From contig CAWFMC010000004.1 of assembly GCA_963816725.1 (NCBI GenBank), forward strand, positions 1 through 64,000: a stretch of DNA of 64,000 bases. Direction: 5' to 3'. The position numbers and the translations under genes are program-made. The notes beneath the pieces are model-generated. The model was not told where the DNA came from. It did not search any database and was given only the letters and a program-made list of their open reading frames with translations. The first letter of the stretch is position 1; each line of letters opens with the position of its first letter. Of the stretch, positions 1-10,978 are shown piece after piece. Source of the stretch: CAVSUB01 sp963816725. GTDB lineage: Bacteria > Acidobacteriota > Vicinamibacteria > Vicinamibacterales > 2-12-FULL-66-21.

Positions 1-2905
1 CGGTCGCGCGCGCGACATCGAAGCGCGCGGCCTCGGCGCGGACGCTCTCGACGAGCCGTCGCGCCTCGCGAATGCGGCTCTCATGCGCAGTGAATGCCTC
101 GCGGATTGTCACCGAGCGCTCGTCGGCCGTCCGAACCTGGTCGCGCAGCTCGTCGAAGGTACGGAGACCGGCATCCAGCGCTGCTTCCGCGGTCACCACC
201 GCCGCACGCAACTCCTCGATGCGGGCGTGAGTCCGCTGGAGATCGTCCGAACGCCGCGGGCGACGCGAGTCTCGAGCTCGCGGCCCGCCTCTTCCAGCCG
301 GCCGACATCCGGCCGCGAGTCCGCTCGCCCGCTCGACCAGGCCGGCATGAATCGCCTTGGCCTCGGCGGTCCGGCCGCAGTGGGCCTGCATCCGTTCGCG
401 CGCCTCGAACAGGCGCCGCTGCGCCTCGTTCAGCTGCGTGTCGGCCTCGCGCTGATCGTGCTCGATGCGCGCGATCGACGCCTGTGCCTCGTCCTGCCGG
501 GCATCCTGGACGCGGATCTCCTCGTCGCAGGTCCGGCGCTCGTTGGCGATCTGATCCTGTTTGCGGGCGACGCGCTCGGCGGCGGTGCGGGCGTTGCCGA
601 CCTGCAGGTCGAACCCGACCGTCGACTTTTCCTGCTGATGCTGCTCCTGCTGGAGCGAGACGATGGCCGCGCTGGTGGTGGCGACCAGTTCGTCCAGCAC
701 CGCGAGCGCTTCGCGCAGCCGCTCGGCCTCGAGCCGCTGGCGCGTCGCTGCGCTCCCGCAGCTCCTTGATCTCGCGCTTGGTCGTCAGGATGCCGCGCGC
801 TTCCGCGCGTGTCCCGCCCTCTATCCGCGAGGTCCCGTCGAAGACTTCACCGTGCAGCGTGGCGACCGGCCCACGCACCTGCGCCGCGAGAGTCCGGGCG
901 GTCTCGAAGTCGTCAGCAATCCAGGCCTCGGCGAGCACGTCGCGAATTGCGCCCTCTGCGGGTCCGTTCACGCGGACGACATCGAGCAGGCGCCGGGCAC
1001 CGGCAATCGCTTCGCCGGGTGCGTCGGCCGCTGCCGCGTGCGTCGGATCCGGCGACCACGAATCCGACACGGCCGGCGTTGTGGCGACTCAGCCAGCCGG
1101 ATGCCGGCGGCCGCCTGATCGTGGCTCTGGACGACCACGTGCTGCAGCAGCTCGCCGAAGGAGGCTTCGACCGCGCGCTCGTGATGACCGTCGACTTCCA
1201 GGTAGTCGGCGACTGACCCATGTGTGCGATCTCCGCCGCGGGCGCCTCGGCGAGGATCAGCCGCGCGCCGTCGCCGTATTCGGCGCGCGCGGCATCGAGC
1301 TCCTCGAGCGATTTCAGCCGGGCGCTGAGGCCAGCGAGCCCGGTCTCCACGCGCGCAGCTCGCCGGCGCGGCCTCTCGCGCTCGACTCGCGCCGTGCCGA
1401 GCGCCGCCTCGCGTTCGGCGCGGTCCACCCGCAACGACTCCATGCGCCGCGCGCGCCCGCGCCATGCCGTCCTCGGCGGCCTCGCGGTCCTGCTCGGCGC
1501 GCATCGCTTCGACCCGGAGATCGCCGCTCTTCGCCGTCGAGCCTGGCCAGCTGCTCGCGAATCCGCTCCTTGGCCGCACCGGCCCGTTCCATCGCATGGC
1601 GGAGCGCGGTGGCGGCGTTGACGGCCGCGAACACCTCGCTGCGCGCCGCCTCGACGTCACCCTCGAGCCCCTCGATGTGCCGCTGGACCTCGGCGTACTC
1701 GAGCTCCTCGGCCTTCAATGCCTCGGCCGCGTCGTGACGCGCGGCCGGACGCGTTCCGCGGCGGCTTCACGGCGGGCCTCGAGCTCCAGCGCGGGCCGGC
1801 TCACGACGCGCCTGGAGTTGCTCGACCTCTGAGGCAATCTCCGCGGCCGACAGCGTCAGCTGCTCGATCTGGCGCTTGTCGAACGTGACCTGCTGCTGCA
1901 GGCGTCCGTTCTCGAGCTCGCTGGCATGTGCGGCCTCGCGCGCGGCAGTGGTCGCGGCGTCGGCCTCTGTCAGTTCGAGGCGCAGGCGTTCGAGGGTGGT
2001 CTCGAGGGCAGCCAGTGCCGTGTCGGCTGCGGACTCGCGGGTCCGCGCATCCGTCAGCCGGGCCCCGCGGCGGCATCGATCGCTTCGTTCAGCAGGCGGT
2101 ACCGCCGGGCGAACTGCACCTTCTCCCACTGCCGCAGCTGCTCGCGCAGCCGCTTGTAGCGGCGCGCCTTCGCCGCCTGGCGCTTCAGCGCCCCGCGCTG
2201 CTTCTCCACTTCGTAGACGATGTCGTCGACGCGGGTGAGATTCTGCTGCGCCGCCTCGAGCTTGAGCTCCGCGGCCCGGCGGCGGCTCTTGTATTTGGTG
2301 ACGCCGGCAGCCTCTTCGATCAGCTGCCGCCGATCGGTCGGGCGGGCGCTGAGGATCTGGCCGATCTTGCCCTGCTCGATCACGGCATAGGCCTTGACGC
2401 CCAGGCCCGAGTCCATCAGCAGGTCCTGCACATCGCGCAACCGGCAGTTCTCGCCATCGATCAGGTACTCGCTCTCGCCGGAGCGGTACAACCGGCGCAT
2501 CAGCTCGACGTCGCGCACGATGAGCGGCACGTCCTCTTCTTCGACTGCCAGCGCCGCCCCGCCGTGCAGGCCGCCGTCGGTGTCGAGCGCGACAGGCACC
2601 GGCATCCGCGCCTGCCCGCCGCCGTCCGACGGACCGCGCGCCGCGACGCCGGATAGGCGAAGCCGGACCTCGGCCGCGGCGGTCGGCTTCCGCGCGTCGC
2701 TGCCGCCGAAGATCACGTCCTCCATGCGGTCGCCACGCAAGCTCTTCGCGCTCTGCTCGCCGAGCACCCAGGTCAGCGCGTCGACGACGTTGCTCTTGCC
2801 GCAGCCGTTGGGACCGACGATCGCGGTGACGCCGTGATCGAAGGTCAGCTCGGACCGATCGGGGAAGCTCTTGAAGCCGGCAATCTCGAGACGATTCAAC
2901 CGCAT
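1..2905 (-). pseudogene. smc: Chromosome segregation ATPase SMC, 3' truncated by the window edge and frame-broken
   Basis: SMC is the condensin-like ATPase that organises and segregates the chromosome. The first ~280 residues (2905 to 2054) are intact: start MRLNRLEIAGFKSF, Walker A GPNGCGKSN, and the SMC-typical segments GLGVKAYAVIEQGKIGQIL and RRQLIEEAAGVTKYK. After that the coiled coil and hinge can be followed only by changing frame, near 2065, 1797, 1745, 1535, 1450, 1220, 1100, 1040 and 750. The recovered pieces are clearly SMC: acidic heptads, then a hinge-like stretch VADYLEVDG and FGELLQHVVV. The C-terminal ATPase half lies beyond position 1. Either the gene is decayed or this stretch has consensus indels. 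SMC is usually retained in bacteria, so I favour sequencing error without proof. Confidence 0.85.
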
Positions 2906-3220
2906 GACGAATCACCTATGTCCCATGCGCGGGCCTGCGGCAATGCCGGGCTCGCGGCTGCGGCTCGGCGGTCGTGGTCCGCTGGCCAGCGCGCGGACAG
3001 CCGCTCGGACCCGCCCCGCCGCTGTGGGCAGACGCGAGCATCCGGAAGCGGCTGGGTGCGCCTCGGCCGACGAGTTGTGCTGGATTCGACGTGACGTGAC
3101 ACGAACCGTGCAACCGAGCTCACACACCGCCGGCGGCGGCATGGCCCCTGAGCTCAATGAACGGCGGTCAGTCTAGCAAGCCCCAATACCTAGGGGCAAG
3201 AGCAAACTACAACGCTAAAT
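2906..3220. other. Intergenic leader region upstream of smc, no gene seen
   Basis: No reading frame here has coding character. It is the upstream region of smc on the minus strand and also lies downstream of the protease gene. A weak promoter-like pair TTGCCC-N18-TAGACT can be read on the minus strand at about 3166-3195. It is not strong enough to call. Confidence 0.4.
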
Positions 3221-3239
3221 GTAGGGCCGAATGCCCTAC
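3221..3239 (-). terminator. Small inverted repeat over the protease stop codon
   Basis: GTAGGGC-CGAAT-GCCCTAC is a perfect 7-bp stem with a 5-nt loop overlapping the TAG of the protease gene. No U-tract follows on the minus strand, so it is a poor intrinsic terminator and may be a 3'-end stabiliser or chance. Confidence 0.25.
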
Positions 3240-4843
3240 TGCTTGCGGGCGCTCAGCGTCGTCAGCCGGATGGCGTCCGGGAACTGGCTGAGCGCGAACT
3301 GGGCCTGCGGGTCCTTGCTGATGAGGTTCTTGCGAGCTTCGGAGGTGCCGAAGAGCGCGACGTCGATGTCGTACCGGATCATCGCCCGGATGAAGGTTTC
3401 GTCCTTGGCGAAGGCGGCGTCGTCGATGACGACCTTCTGGCTCTTCAGCGACTCGCGGAAGTCCGCGACCATCGCGTCGGTGAGGGTGAAGCCCTTGGCC
3501 AGCGCCTTCTTGTTCTTGTTGGCGGCGCTCAGGCGGGTATCGCCCTCGGCGGTGAACTGATCGGCGAAGTTGGCGAAGGCGCCCCGGCCCACGAGGCCGC
3601 GGCTGAAGCGCGTCGGGTTGAAGCCTTCGACCGAGCCGACCATGAACTTGTCAGGATCGATTCCGCCGCCGCCGTAGACATCCCGGCCGGCGTCCGTCTT
3701 CTTGAGCTGTGCGGCGGAGTGCTCGCGCTGCGGGTTCTGGTCACGCAGCGAGTAGGTCAGGTACTCGTCGAAGGTGCCGTCCCACGGGCGCTGAATCATG
3801 CGGCCGCTCGGGGTGTAGTAGCGCCCGGTGGTGAGGGCGAGCCCGGCGTTGCCGCTGATCCGGTAGACCGACTGCACCAGCGCCTTGCCGAACGTCGTTT
3901 CGCCGACGACCAGGGCGCGGTCATGGTCCTGGAGCGAGCCGGTCACGATCTCCGACGCGCTGGCGCTGTTGCGGTTGACCAGCACCACCATCGGCAAGTG
4001 CGTGTACTGGCTGTCTTCGGTGGCGCGGTAGTCCTGATCCGAGTTCGGGATGCGGCCGCGGGTGTAGACGATCATGTCGCCCCGGGGCAGGAACCGGTTG
4101 GCGATCTTGATCGCCTGGTCCAGCGGACCGCCAGGATTGTCGCGCAGGTCGAACACCAGCCGCTTCATGCCGGCGTCGCTCAGCTTCTTCAGCGCCGCCC
4201 CGACCTCATCGTCCGACGTCTCGGAGAAGTCCCCCAGCTTGATGTAGCCGGTGTCCTTGTCGAGCATGAACGCGCCGCGGACCGTGACGATGTTGACCTC
4301 GTCGCGCTCGACGTCGAGATCGATGAGCCCGTCGTAGCCGCGCCGCTTCAACGAGATGGCGACCGTAGTGCCCTTCGGCCCTTTCAGCTTGGCGACGGCC
4401 TGCTCGCTGGTCCACCCCTTCGCGTCGTTGCCGGCGATGCGCGCGATGACGTCGCCGCGCCGCAGGCCCTTGCGATACGCCGGCGAGCCTTCGAAAATGG
4501 ACATCACCGTGATGTCGCCGTCGATGACCTGGATCTGGATCCCGAGGCCGTAATACTTGCCTTCCTGCCGCTCGCGCATCTGCGAGTAGCTCTTGGGATC
4601 GAAGAAGCTCGAATGCGGGTCCAGCGTTTTCAGCATCCCGTCGATCGCGCTGTAGACCAGGCGGTCCGACGGCACGGCATCGACGTATTCGCGATCGACC
4701 GCGGCGAGCGCTGACGTGAACACCCGGTATTGCTGCGTAATCTCGTCCTGACGGGCTGCGACGTTGCTGCCGAACAGGCCGCCGATCAGCGCCGACACGA
4801 CCACGCCCAGCACCGCGACGGGAACAAAACGGGAATAACGCAT
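3236..4843 (-). CDS. S41 family C-terminal processing peptidase (CtpA/Prc type)
   Basis: 535-residue periplasmic serine protease of the tail-specific family, which uses a Ser/Lys dyad to trim or degrade proteins recognised through their C-termini. The start MRYSRFVPVA gives one N-terminal membrane anchor (about 8-25). A PDZ domain follows (about 95-170, with YYGLGIQI and SPAYRKGLRRGD). The peptidase core has RDNPGG (234-239), the Ser-bearing NSASASEIV (292-300) and the Lys-bearing TTFGKALVQ (317-324). An upstream extension of 140 codons in frame is rejected because it reads antisense through tatA. It is divergent from tatA with a 139-bp spacer. The natural substrate is unknown. Confidence 0.9.
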   Translation of the reverse strand: MRYSRFVPVAVLGVVVSALIGGLFGSNVAARQDEITQQYRVFTSALAAVDREYVDAVPSDRLVYSAIDGMLKTLDPHSSFFDPKSYSQMRERQEGKYYGLGIQIQVIDGDITVMSIFEGSPAYRKGLRRGDVIARIAGNDAKGWTSEQAVAKLKGPKGTTVAISLKRRGYDGLIDLDVERDEVNIVTVRGAFMLDKDTGYIKLGDFSETSDDEVGAALKKLSDAGMKRLVFDLRDNPGGPLDQAIKIANRFLPRGDMIVYTRGRIPNSDQDYRATEDSQYTHLPMVVLVNRNSASASEIVTGSLQDHDRALVVGETTFGKALVQSVYRISGNAGLALTTGRYYTPSGRMIQRPWDGTFDEYLTYSLRDQNPQREHSAAQLKKTDAGRDVYGGGGIDPDKFMVGSVEGFNPTRFSRGLVGRGAFANFADQFTAEGDTRLSAANKNKKALAKGFTLTDAMVADFRESLKSQKVVIDDAAFAKDETFIRAMIRYDIDVALFGTSEARKNLISKDPQAQFALSQFPDAIRLTTLSARKQ

Positions 4844-4909
4844 TCTTAATCGTAACAGACCAACTGCTGCACCCGCAACGAGTTCCGGGGACAAGCCGGC
4901 CGGGCTCGC

Positions 4910-4938
4910 TTGACCCGGCCGAAAGCGGTTCCTATAAT
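4910..4938 (+). promoter_or_regulatory. Sigma-70-type promoter of tatA
   Basis: TTGACC (4910-4915), a 17-bp spacer and a perfect TATAAT (4933-4938) point at tatA, whose ATG is at 4983. The predicted 5' leader is about 38 nt and includes AAGGA before the start. This is the best vegetative promoter in the window. Confidence 0.8.
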
Positions 4939-4982
4939 CGGAGAGCGTCCGCAAAACCTCCGCCTTTCCAAGGATTTGTCTT

Positions 4983-5276
4983 ATGTTCGGTTCCATCGGG
5001 ATGCCCGAGCTGATCATCATCTTCATGATCGCCTTGATCATCTTCGGGCCCCGGAAGCTGCCGGAGCTGGGGCGCTCGCTGGGCAAGAGTCTGGGTGAGT
5101 TCAAGCGCGCCTCGAACGAGTTGCGCAACACGCTCGACGAAGAGATCCGGCTCGAGGAGCAGCGCGCGGACCAGCGCGTGGCCGAGCCGGTTCGGCCCGC
5201 CGAGCCGGTCCGTCCGGCTGATGTCGTCGTCGAACCGCACGCCGACAGCGTTCCGCGCCACACCGGCAGCGCCTAG
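4983..5276 (+). CDS. tatA: Twin-arginine translocase subunit TatA/TatE
   Basis: 97-residue pore-forming subunit of the Tat system, which exports folded proteins carrying twin-arginine signals. It has a short N-terminal membrane helix (about 7-22, MPELIIIFMIALIIFGPRKL), the family hinge FGPRKLPELG, then an amphipathic helix GRSLGKSLGEFKRASNEL and an acidic tail. The tail has a near repeat of EPVRPAEPVRPAD. The strong promoter 45 bp upstream and tatC 165 bp downstream support one transcription unit. Family members named TatA and TatB/E are hard to separate; the FGP motif favours TatA/E. Confidence 0.92.
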   Translation: MFGSIGMPELIIIFMIALIIFGPRKLPELGRSLGKSLGEFKRASNELRNTLDEEIRLEEQRADQRVAEPVRPAEPVRPADVVVEPHADSVPRHTGSA

Positions 5277-5441
5277 TCTCGTGGACGCGTGATGACTCAC
5301 CAGACTCCGGGGCGGGGCATCCCGCCGGGCGGCGTTGCTCGTCGCTTACTTATCCACAATGAGCGCGCTCCTCGCGCCTTGCCCGCCGGGCGCCGCGCTC
5401 CGGGACTTCGGCAAGCCATCACCCGTCCTCGGGACTAGCCG

Positions 5442-6278
5442 ATGGCGCTCGTGCCGTTTCCCTCGGCGCACCCCGCGCCGCCGGACCGTGATGATCCGCT
5501 CATCGAGCTGACCGACCCCGTCGATCCCGAGGATCTGGACGGCGCCGGCGCGCGGATGTCGTTCCTGGAGCACCTTGACGAGCTCCGGACGCGCATCATC
5601 CATTCGGTCATTGGGGCCGCCGTCGGCATCGGGCTGACGTTCTTCTTCCACAACCAGATCTACGAGTTCGTCTTCGAGCCGACCCGGCGGGTGCTGCCGG
5701 ACGGCAGCAAGTTCGTCTATACGCAGCCCGGCGAAGCGTTTTCGCTGCACATCCAGATCGCGCTCATCGCGGGCGTGATCGTCGCCGCGCCGTACATCAT
5801 GCTGCAGGTGTGGATGTTCATCGCGCCGGGGCTGTACGCGCGCGAGAAGAAGATGGCGATCCCGTTCGTCGCCCTGTCGTCGGCCGGCTTCATCGCCGGC
5901 GCCGCCACCAACCACTACGTCATGTTCCCGTTCATGATGAAGTTCTTCGGCGGCTTCAACTCGGCCGACCTGTTGTTCCTGCCGTCGGTCGACGCGGTCT
6001 TCTCGCTCTACACCAAGTTCCTGATCGCGATGGGGCTGATCTTCCAGATGCCGACGATCGTGATGTTCCTGGCCCGGATGGGGATGGTCACGGCGCGGTT
6101 CCTCTTCCGCAACATCAAGTACGCGGTTCTGATCACGTTCATCGTCTCGGCGGTGATCACGCCGACCGCCGATCCCGGCACGCAGACGCTGTTCGCGATG
6201 CCGATGATCGCGCTCTACATACTGTCGATCGGGATCGCCTGGCTGGTCGCGCCGAAGCGGGTTGCCGAGGACACGTAG
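5442..6278 (+). CDS. tatC: Twin-arginine translocase receptor subunit TatC
   Basis: 278-residue inner-membrane protein that recognises twin-arginine signal peptides with TatB/A. The conserved cytoplasmic entry MSFLEHLDELRTRI is at about 39-52, followed by six membrane helices and the family loop FIAPGLYAREKK. The first ~38 residues are Pro/Asp-rich and not part of the usual family length, so the start could instead be Met39. The ATG at 5442 is kept because the frame is open and no better Shine-Dalgarno marks Met39. Heptamer arrays follow within 25 bp of the stop. Confidence 0.92.
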   Translation: MALVPFPSAHPAPPDRDDPLIELTDPVDPEDLDGAGARMSFLEHLDELRTRIIHSVIGAAVGIGLTFFFHNQIYEFVFEPTRRVLPDGSKFVYTQPGEAFSLHIQIALIAGVIVAAPYIMLQVWMFIAPGLYAREKKMAIPFVALSSAGFIAGAATNHYVMFPFMMKFFGGFNSADLLFLPSVDAVFSLYTKFLIAMGLIFQMPTIVMFLARMGMVTARFLFRNIKYAVLITFIVSAVITPTADPGTQTLFAMPMIALYILSIGIAWLVAPKRVAEDT

Positions 6279-6302
6279 GGCGTTCGCTTTCCGGGTTCCG
6301 CG

Positions 6303-6351
6303 TCCCGCGTCCCGCTTCCCGCTTCCCGCTTCCCGCTTCCCGCTTCCCGCT
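6303..6351. repeat. Heptamer array TCCCGCT, 7 units
   Basis: One TCCCGCG followed by six perfect TCCCGCT units in strict 7-bp register, 25 bp after the tatC stop. The preceding bases (6289-6302) carry a degenerate version. The next array, in the same spacer, begins at 6422. Confidence 0.95.
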
Positions 6352-6421
6352 TCGAGGATCCGAACGCCGAGCGTTGAACCTCACACCCTGAACGCTAACC
6401 TTGAACGCGGAACCTTTCCCC

Positions 6422-6498
6422 GAGCGCCGAGCGCCGAGCGCCCAGCGCCGAGTCCGGGTCCGGATCCCGGATCCCGGATCCCGGATCCCGGATCCCGC
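6422..6498. repeat. Drifting heptamer array, 11 units in one register
   Basis: Eleven consecutive heptamers without a slip: GAGCGCC three times, CAGCGCC, GAGTCCG, GGTCCGG, ATCCCGG four times, ATCCCGC. The unit changes completely from one end to the other while the spacing stays at exactly 7. The array ends 12 bp before the ATG of the HEAT-repeat gene. Confidence 0.95.
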
Positions 6499-6510
6499 TA
6501 GAATCCCCCC

Positions 6511-7526
6511 ATGGTCATCAAGGCGTCGTCGGCGGCCGAGATCCGGCAGCTGGTCGACGCGCTCTCGGGCCCGGATGACGTGCGGCGTGAGGCGGCGGCG
6601 GCGCGGCTCCGGGTGATCGGGCCGCGGGCGATCGATCGCCTGCTCGGCGCCTACAGCAGGGCGCCGACGGCGGCGGTGCGGGTGACGATCCTGCGTGTGC
6701 TCGAGCCGATCGCGGACGGGCGGTGCGTTGCGCCGGCGCGCGCAGGCAGCGACTGCCAATGATGCGGACGTTGCCGCGGCTGGTGCGGCGCTGCTGCGTG
6801 GGCTCGTCGACGCCGCCGACCCGCGGGTCGCCAACGCCGCGCTCGAAGCGCTGATTGCGGTCGCCCTCGACGACAGCGGGATCAGCGGAAGCCCGTCGCG
6901 GCGCGGCCGACGTGCTGCGCGATCTGCCGGCCGTGATGCGTGCCGGGATCCTCGATGCGCTCGCACCGACCACAGCCGCCGCGGCCCCGGCCGGCGCTGC
7001 CCCGCAACGATCGTCAGTCCCGGATCTGCCTGAGGTCTGGCGCGCCGCGCTGGACGGCCGGCTGCCGGACCGGCCGGCGCCGCTGCGCGAGGCACTGACC
7101 GCGCACGCCGCGGCGGCCTCGTTGCCGGAGTTGCAGAAGCTGGTCGACACGCTCCGTGCGCACGAGGCGTCGAGCGGCGCGCAGGCGCCGGAGTGGCTGG
7201 CGCTGCGCGGCGCGGTGCACCAGGTGCTGGCGTCGCGCGGCAGCCGGATCGCGCTTTACGATCTGCGGGAAACGCTGGAGCGGTCATCCTCTCCGCTGCC
7301 GGTCTCGTTCCTCTCGGCGCTGCATATCATTGGCGACCGTGCGTGCCTCGAGCCGCTGGCCGAGGCGATCGCGCACGCCCCGGCGCGCGAAACGTGGTGG
7401 CGCCAGCAGCTGGCCTCGGCGTTCCAGGCGATCATGGTGCGGGAGAAGCTGACCGCGCGCAGCGCGGCGGTGAAGAAGATCCTGGCGAAGTGGCCGGACG
7501 TGGGACGTGGGGCCGCTGCGCTCTAA
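6511..7526 (+). pseudogene. HEAT-repeat protein, two apparent frameshifts
   Basis: Reading begins MVIKASSAAEIRQLVDAL and gives Ala/Leu-rich antiparallel helix pairs typical of HEAT repeats (VRREAAAARLRVIGPRAI; DPRVANAALEALIAV; FLSALHIIGDRACLEPLAEAI). Frame changes by +1 near 6725 and again near 6890 are needed to join three segments into one protein of about 338 residues ending at 7526. Both breaks lie in GC-rich stretches, so indel errors are plausible. HEAT proteins are scaffolds, and no partner can be inferred. Heptamer array units run almost into its start codon. Confidence 0.65.
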
Positions 7527-7658
7527 TGGGTCACGGCAGAGGACATCATTTCTCGGGTCATGGCACCGCACGCCCGACCTGGAAGACCAGGCAGCCCTTG
7601 GTGGCGAAACGTGCAAACGTGCAATAAGAAGAGCGCGAACCTGAACGCCCCTCGATAA

Positions 7659-7772
7659 TCAGGTGACGAAGGCGAGGGCGGCAATCAGCAGCGCGACGGC
7701 GCGGCGTCGACGCCAGAACGCGACAGGCGCCGGCCCCGCCAGCGCCCGTCGGGCCACGCGCGTCCTGGCCAT
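7659..7772 (-). CDS. Possible 37-residue hydrophobic peptide downstream of proS
   Basis: A short frame begins 17 bp after the proS stop. It has an AGAGG about 9 nt before its ATG, a basic N-terminal half (MARTRVARRALAG, then FWRRRRA) and a hydrophobic tail VALLIAALAFVT. That is the layout of a single-pass membrane peptide. I recognise no family. The spacing and ribosome site argue for reality; the short length and high GC argue for chance. Confidence 0.35.
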   Translation of the reverse strand: MARTRVARRALAGPAPVAFWRRRRAVALLIAALAFVT

Positions 7773-7789
7773 GGGCACACGCCTCTGGA

Positions 7790-9271
7790 TCAGTAGGCCT
7801 TCGCGAACCAGGCCTCACCCACCGACGGCTTCCCGCACTTCACGCAAACGCCGGCGACCCCTTCGCTGCCGAACGGAATGTTGCGCAGCGTCGCCTGCGT
7901 CTCGGTCTTGATCTCCGCTTCGCAGTCGGCGCCGCCGCACCAGCCGGCGATCACGAATCCGGGACGGCCCTCCATGACCGCCTTGAACTCGTCGTACGAG
8001 CCGACCCGCGTGGTGTGCTCGTCACGGTACTTGACGGCGCGAGCGAAGAGCCCGGCCTGGATCTCGTCGAGCAGCTCGCGCACCCGGCCTGGCAGCCCCT
8101 CCATCGGGACGGAGGCCTTCTCGCGCGTGTCGCGACGCGCCACCAGCACCTGCGACTTCTCGATGTCCTTGGGACCGATCTCGAGCCGGAGCGGCACGCC
8201 GCGCATCTCCCACTCGGCGAACTTCCAGCCGGGCGTGTACGCGTCGCGATCGTCGAGCATCACGCGCACGCCGGCGGAGACCAGGGCGGCCTTCATCTCC
8301 AGCGCCTTCGGCAGTACCGTTTCCTGCCAGTTCCCTCGCTGGATCGGCACGATCACCACCTGATACGGCGCCACGCGCGGCGGCAGGATCAACCCGCTGT
8401 CGTCACCATGCGTCATGATGGCGCCACCGATCAGGCGCGTCGAGACGCCCCACGAGGTCGTCCAGGCATGCTGGACGGTCTTGTCGCGGCCCTGGAACTG
8501 GATCTCGAAGGCCTTGGCAAAATTCTGCCCGAGGTTGTGCGACGTGCCGGCCTGCAGGGCCCGGCCGTCACCCATCAGCGCCTCGATCGAGTAAGTGCGC
8601 GACGCGCCCGCGAACTTCTCGCTCTCGCTCTTCTGCCCGTCCATCACCGGCATGGCCAGCTCGGTCTCGACAAACTCCTTGTACAACGCGAGGATCTTCA
8701 GCGTTTCTTCCTGCGCCTCGGCCTCGGTCTCGTGCGCGGTGTGCCCCTCCTGCCACAGGAACTCGGTCGTCCGCAGGAACGGCCGCGTGACCTTCTCCCA
8801 GCGCACCACGTTGGCCCACTGGTTGATGAGGATCGGCAGATCGCGCCACGACTGGATCCACTTCGCGTACATCGTCCCGATGATGACTTCCGAGGTCGGC
8901 CGGACGATTAGCCTCTCCTCGAGCTCCTCGTCGCCGCCGCGGGTGACCCACGCGACCTGCGGCGCGAATCCCTCGACGTGCTCCTTCTCGCGCATCAGCA
9001 GGCTCTCGGGAATGAACAGCGGGAAGTAGGCGTTGACGTGCCCGGTTTCCTTGAAGCGGCGGTCGAGCCCCTGCTGGATCTGCTCCCAGATGGCGTAGCC
9101 GTACGGCCGGATGACCATGCAGCCCTTGACCGGCGAGTAGTCCGCCAGTTCGGCCTTGCGCACGACATCCAGGTACCAGCGCGAGAAGTCTTCCGACTGC
9201 GGGGTGATCTCGGTGACCAGCGTGGCTTTCTTGCCGCCGCCCTGACCCTGCTGTTCCGTCTTGTCCGCCAT
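7790..9271 (-). CDS. proS: Prolyl-tRNA synthetase, archaeal/eukaryote-type (class II)
   Basis: 493-residue enzyme charging tRNA-Pro with proline. It is the short form without the bacterial editing insertion. Class II features are visible: proline-site RPTSE (124-128), motif 2 RWEK-RPFLRTTEF (157-171), EGHTAH (175-180) and the HGDDSGLILPP motif 3 neighbourhood. The C-terminal extension carries zinc-like cysteines (WCGGADCE and CVKCGKP) and ends in a terminal tyrosine (WFAKAY), as in the archaeal-type family. The start MADKTEQQ precedes a Gly/Lys-rich linker. Possibly co-transcribed with the small hydrophobic frame downstream. Confidence 0.96.
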   Translation of the reverse strand: MADKTEQQGQGGGKKATLVTEITPQSEDFSRWYLDVVRKAELADYSPVKGCMVIRPYGYAIWEQIQQGLDRRFKETGHVNAYFPLFIPESLLMREKEHVEGFAPQVAWVTRGGDEELEERLIVRPTSEVIIGTMYAKWIQSWRDLPILINQWANVVRWEKVTRPFLRTTEFLWQEGHTAHETEAEAQEETLKILALYKEFVETELAMPVMDGQKSESEKFAGASRTYSIEALMGDGRALQAGTSHNLGQNFAKAFEIQFQGRDKTVQHAWTTSWGVSTRLIGGAIMTHGDDSGLILPPRVAPYQVVIVPIQRGNWQETVLPKALEMKAALVSAGVRVMLDDRDAYTPGWKFAEWEMRGVPLRLEIGPKDIEKSQVLVARRDTREKASVPMEGLPGRVRELLDEIQAGLFARAVKYRDEHTTRVGSYDEFKAVMEGRPGFVIAGWCGGADCEAEIKTETQATLRNIPFGSEGVAGVCVKCGKPSVGEAWFAKAY

Positions 9272-9330
9272 CGAGTCGATTCCCTCCGCCCCGGTTCAGG
9301 CGCGCCGAATGGGACGCCGGTTCAGCGGCG

Positions 9331-10887
<1,557 letters not shown>

Positions 10888-10978
10888 GCGTGTAGTGATC
10901 CTGTTATCCTACCACCCGCCTCGCGCGAGTCGCCGGCCGCATCGTCCGGCCATCCCGCTCAGTAAGCGTGCACATCCA

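Noticed and set aside
81..1070. A separate 329-codon gene inside smc
   Set aside because: Only its first part is SMC hinge-like sequence; the rest is out-of-frame, part of the broken smc.
3236..5263. Longer protease start at 5263
   Set aside because: The extra 140 codons are antisense to tatA and precede a normal membrane anchor.
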